From: Variovorax sp037204085
GTDB lineage: Bacteria; Pseudomonadota; Gammaproteobacteria; Burkholderiales; Burkholderiaceae_C
Reading direction: 5' to 3'
DNA length: 64,000 nucleotides
NCBI RefSeq assembly: GCF_037204085.1
Contig: NZ_JBBCBW010000027.1
Coordinates: forward strand, 1-64,000
Shown here: positions 61,502-64,000 of the stretch, one piece after another
Position numbering within the stretch: the stretch's first letter is position 1
Layout: each line of letters starts with the position of its first letter
The notes under the pieces: model-generated
What the model was told of the DNA's origin: nothing
Database searches by the model: none
The model's input: the letters and a program-made list of their open reading frames with translations, nothing else
Program-made: the position numbers and the translations under genes

Positions 61502-63321
61502 GCCGCCACCTTCTCGCTTTCCTTCTTGCTTTCCTGCTCGCTTTTTTTCTGGCGCTCTTCCCGCCGGGCCTTCTCGACGATGCCGATGAACGCCTGTTCC
61601 ATGTCGATGCGCTGGTCGCCAGGCTCGCCGTCTAGCGCCTGCACCCGCACCTCCAGCGGGGTGCCGATGGCAAGCACCTTGCCTGCATCCTGGATCACGA
61701 TGCGGTCGCAGTACTCGGCCTCTTCCATGAAATGGGTCGTGATGACGACAGTGGTGCCGCCTTCGGCCAGCGCGGTGATGCGACGCCAGAACTCGCGGCG
61801 CGCGAGCGGGTCGGCGCCGCTCGTGGGCTCGTCGAGAAAGAGAATCTCGGGCTCGTGCAACAGGCCCGTTGCCATGGCAAGGCGCTGCTTGTAGCCGCCG
61901 GGCAGCTGCCCGCTGGGCGCGTCGAGTTCGCCCTGCAGGTCGAACTGGCGCAGCACTGTGTCCATGCGTGCTTGCAGCTTCTGTCCGCGCAGGCCGTAGG
62001 CGCCGCCGAAGAACGAGAGGTTCTCGCGCACCGAAAGATTGCCGTAGAGCGCGAATTTCTGCGACACGTAGCCGATCCGCTGCCGGGCCTGCGCACGCGC
62101 ATGGCGCAAGTCGACGCCGGCCACGCGCAGTTGGCCGCCACTTGCGGGCAGCAGGCCGCAGAGCATGCGAAAGGTGGTGGTCTTGCCCGCGCCGTTAGGC
62201 CCGAGCAGGCCGAAGATCTCGCCGCGCCGCACAGAAAAGCTGGTGCTTGCCACGGCCACGAAGTCACCGAAGCGGCGCACCAGGTCTTTCACTTCGATGA
62301 CTACTTCGCCGGGCTCGCCCGCGGCCGGTGCAAGCTCGCCCGCCGCCGCCGATTGCTTGATTTCGGCGGCAGGGGCCTGCTGCGTGCGCAGCAGCGTCAT
62401 GAAGCCGTCTTCGAGCCGGGGCGGCACCGGCTCGGCACGGGCGCCGGCCAGCAGCGCCGCAAGCGCGGCGTCGCCGGTGCCGGGCCGGCGGATGAAGCGG
62501 ACCTCGCCGCCGTGCGGTACGGCATCGACGATGTCTTGCTGCGCATCGAGCAGGCGGGCCTGCATCAGGCGCGGTGCCTCGCCCGGCGGCGGCGTGGCGA
62601 CGAAGCACAGGCCCTCGGCGCGGTCGCGGATCTCGGCCGGCGTGCCCTCTGCGATCAGCTGGCCTTCGCGCAGCACGAACACGTGACTGCAGCGCTCGGC
62701 CTCGTCGAGGTACGCGGTGCTCACGATGACGGAAAGCTGCTCTTCGTCGACCAGCTGCTGAACGATCTGCCAGAGCTCGCGCCGCGAGAGCGGATCGACG
62801 CCCACGGTGGGCTCGTCCAGCAGCAGCAGGTCGGGCGAGCGCACCAGCGTGCAGGCCAGGCCGAGCTTCTGCTTCATGCCGCCCGAGAGCTTGCCCGCGG
62901 GGCGGTCGGTAAAGCGGCCGAGGTCCGTCATTTCCATCAGCCGCGCATAGCGTTCGCGCCGCTTGGCCGGCGGCACGCCGTGCAGGTCGGCGTACAGGTC
63001 GAGGTTCTCCTGCACGCTCAGGTCTTCGTAAAGGCCGAAGCGCTGGGGCATGTAGCTGATGCGATCCTGCACCGCCTGCGGGTCGGCGGAAACATCGATG
63101 CCCAGCACGCGCAGTGCGCCTTCGTCGGCACGCATCAGGCCGGCCATGAGCCGCAGCAGCGTCGTCTTGCCCGCGCCGTCGGGCCCGACCAGCGCGGTGA
63201 GCGTGCCGGCGGGAATTTCGAGCGACACGTCGTTGAGCGCGTGCACGGCCGTCTTCGACGCCTTGACCACAAAGCGCTTGTGCAGCGAGCGTCCGCTGAC
63301 GGCAAGCTCAGCGCGCAGCAT
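61498..63321 (-). CDS. ABC transporter ATP-binding protein with two ATPase domains (YbhF-like)
   Basis: A 607-residue tandem ATPase. Domain 1 (about 5-240): Walker A GPDGAGKTT, signature LSGGMKQKLGLA, Walker B LLLDEPTVGVD. Domain 2 (about 325-560): Walker A GPNGAGKTT, signature LPGGYKQRLAMA (LPGGY rather than LSGGQ) and Walker B LFLDEPTSGAD. The C-terminal tail is Lys/Glu-rich. It drives the two downstream permeases; homologous systems export drugs, dyes or lipids. Confidence 0.95.
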   Translation of the reverse strand: MLRAELAVSGRSLHKRFVVKASKTAVHALNDVSLEIPAGTLTALVGPDGAGKTTLLRLMAGLMRADEGALRVLGIDVSADPQAVQDRISYMPQRFGLYEDLSVQENLDLYADLHGVPPAKRRERYARLMEMTDLGRFTDRPAGKLSGGMKQKLGLACTLVRSPDLLLLDEPTVGVDPLSRRELWQIVQQLVDEEQLSVIVSTAYLDEAERCSHVFVLREGQLIAEGTPAEIRDRAEGLCFVATPPPGEAPRLMQARLLDAQQDIVDAVPHGGEVRFIRRPGTGDAALAALLAGARAEPVPPRLEDGFMTLLRTQQAPAAEIKQSAAAGELAPAAGEPGEVVIEVKDLVRRFGDFVAVASTSFSVRRGEIFGLLGPNGAGKTTTFRMLCGLLPASGGQLRVAGVDLRHARAQARQRIGYVSQKFALYGNLSVRENLSFFGGAYGLRGQKLQARMDTVLRQFDLQGELDAPSGQLPGGYKQRLAMATGLLHEPEILFLDEPTSGADPLARREFWRRITALAEGGTTVVITTHFMEEAEYCDRIVIQDAGKVLAIGTPLEVRVQALDGEPGDQRIDMEQAFIGIVEKARREERQKKSEQESKKESEKVAA

Positions 63322-63346
63322 TCAACGTCCCTCCGAGCATGCGGTC

Positions 63347-63454
63347 TTGCTCCTTCCCCTTTCGGAGGAAGGTTGGGATGGGGGCAGGGCAGAGCGCCCG
63401 ATGGACACGCCGCTTGCCCCCACCCCAGCCTTCCTCCGAAAGGGGAGGGAGCAA
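63347..63454. repeat. 108 bp palindromic repeat inside the efflux operon
   Basis: Two 40-base arms (63347-63386 and 63415-63454) are inverted copies that match at 37 of 40 positions; each mismatch can form a G-U pair. The loop is 28 bases. The arms carry the core CCTTTCGGAGGAAGG. It fills the 159 bp gap between the HlyD and ATPase genes. It resembles a mobile extragenic repeat (MITE or REP-type) but no target duplication can be shown. Confidence 0.72.
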
Positions 63455-63480
63455 CGCGCGAGGAGCAATGAGTTTTGTCA

Positions 63481-64000
63481 TCACGGCCTGCCGTTCGAAG
63501 TCAGCTGAAGCCGCACGGTCGCCGGCATGCCGAGCCGCAGCCGGTCTTCCTTGTCGTCGACCATCACGCGGATTTCATACACGAGGCTGCTGCGCAGCTC
63601 TTCGGTCTGCACCGTCTTGGGCGTGAATTCGGCCACCGAGGAGATGTAGCCCACCTTGCCCCCAACCGGCTGGTCGGGATGGCTGTCGGTGGTCACGCTC
63701 GCCTGCTGGCCGGGTCGCACGCGGCCGAGGTCGGGTTCTGCCACGTAGGCCCGCACCCACTTGGGATCGGTGATGGCCAGCGTGAAGGCCGGGCGCTGCG
63801 GCGAGGCCATGTCGCCGGGTTCGAGCAGGCGGGCGCGCACCACGGCATCGATGGGCGACTTGAGCTCGGCTTCGGCCAGCTGGTGGTTCATGAGCGCGAG
63901 GTCGGCGCGGGCCGATTCGAGTTGCGCCTGCGCCTGCGCGATGTCTTCCTTGCGCGGACCGGCCACCGCCAGCTGCTGTGCCTTGCGTGCGTTGTCCAGC
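63481..64000 (-). CDS. HlyD-family membrane fusion protein (partial)
   Basis: C-terminal part of a periplasmic adaptor of the YbhG type; the frame is open to the window edge (173 codons seen). The visible part contains the end of the coiled-coil hairpin (LAVAGPRKEDIAQAQAQLESA), the lipoyl half ELKSPIDAVVRARLLEPGDM and the beta-barrel domain. It links the inner-membrane ABC exporter to the NodT channel. 159 bp separate it from the ATPase gene, unlike the tight spacing of the rest, because a palindromic repeat has settled there. Confidence 0.92.
   Translation of the reverse strand, partial: LDNARKAQQLAVAGPRKEDIAQAQAQLESARADLALMNHQLAEAELKSPIDAVVRARLLEPGDMASPQRPAFTLAITDPKWVRAYVAEPDLGRVRPGQQASVTTDSHPDQPVGGKVGYISSVAEFTPKTVQTEELRSSLVYEIRVMVDDKEDRLRLGMPATVRLQLTSNGRP

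Overview
The window looks like a chromosomal piece of a high-GC betaproteobacterium of the Comamonadaceae, most likely Variovorax or a close relative. This is an inference from gene content, not from a marker gene: several Bug-type solute receptors, an intracellular PHB depolymerase, GC-rich codon use with long antisense ORFs, and palindromic intergenic repeats of comamonad type. No rRNA, tRNA, CRISPR array, transposase, integrase or phage gene was seen, so this reads as ordinary chromosome dense in catabolic operons.

Region 1 (1-7.2 kb): metY, a CBS-domain protein, an adenosine-deaminase-like gene coupled to a Bug receptor and divergent from a LysR gene, phaZ and a GST. Region 2 (7.2-11.4 kb): an uncharacterised minus-strand operon (GbsR regulator, DCC thiol oxidoreductase, methyltransferase, SRPBCC membrane protein, DUF4166 protein, DOPA-dioxygenase-like protein) with a matching operator at both promoters. 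Region 3 (11.4-18.6 kb): a PA0069-type radical SAM gene behind a textbook LexA box, gluconokinase and gnd, an AraC regulator with an alpha/beta hydrolase, and a row of small minus-strand genes (exonuclease, TfoX-like, VOC, GNAT).

Region 4 (18.6-24.3 kb) holds the most unusual set: a Rieske oxygenase split into a protein that keeps only the [2Fe-2S] site and a protein that keeps only the mononuclear iron site, overlapped by a GST gene and followed by frmA, an alpha/beta hydrolase and S-formylglutathione hydrolase. It suggests a demethylase that channels released formaldehyde to glutathione-dependent oxidation; the parts list resembles the NdmC/NdmD/NdmE arrangement of caffeine degraders. aroQ diverges from it.

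Region 5 (24.3-35.8 kb): the stress module spoVR-yeaH-prkA, a 0.6 kb non-coding gap, the dnaJ-dnaK-grpE chaperone cluster with two sigma-32-like promoters, an FKBP isomerase, a small winged-helix regulator and psd. Region 6 (35.9-52.7 kb) is a nearly complete oxidative uronate/aldarate pathway in two divergent transcription units around a GntR/FadR regulator. Leftward: udh, SMP-30 lactonase, TRAP transporter, garD, an SDR, two Bug receptors and a beta-propeller lactonase. Rightward: Bug receptor, kdgD, small lipoprotein, gudD and an aldehyde dehydrogenase. Uronates are oxidised to aldarates, dehydrated to 5-keto-4-deoxyglucarate, converted to 2-oxoglutarate semialdehyde and finally to 2-oxoglutarate. 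Both units carry the FadR-type operator core TAGTTGTACGA.

Region 7 (52.7-64 kb): an MFS transporter divergent from a LysR gene, an osmoprotectant-type ABC protein fusing substrate-binding and permease parts with no ATPase nearby, a ROK-type protein whose domain order looks circularly permuted, and a YbhGFSR-like efflux operon (HlyD, tandem ATPase, two permeases, outer-membrane factor) interrupted by a 108 bp palindromic repeat.
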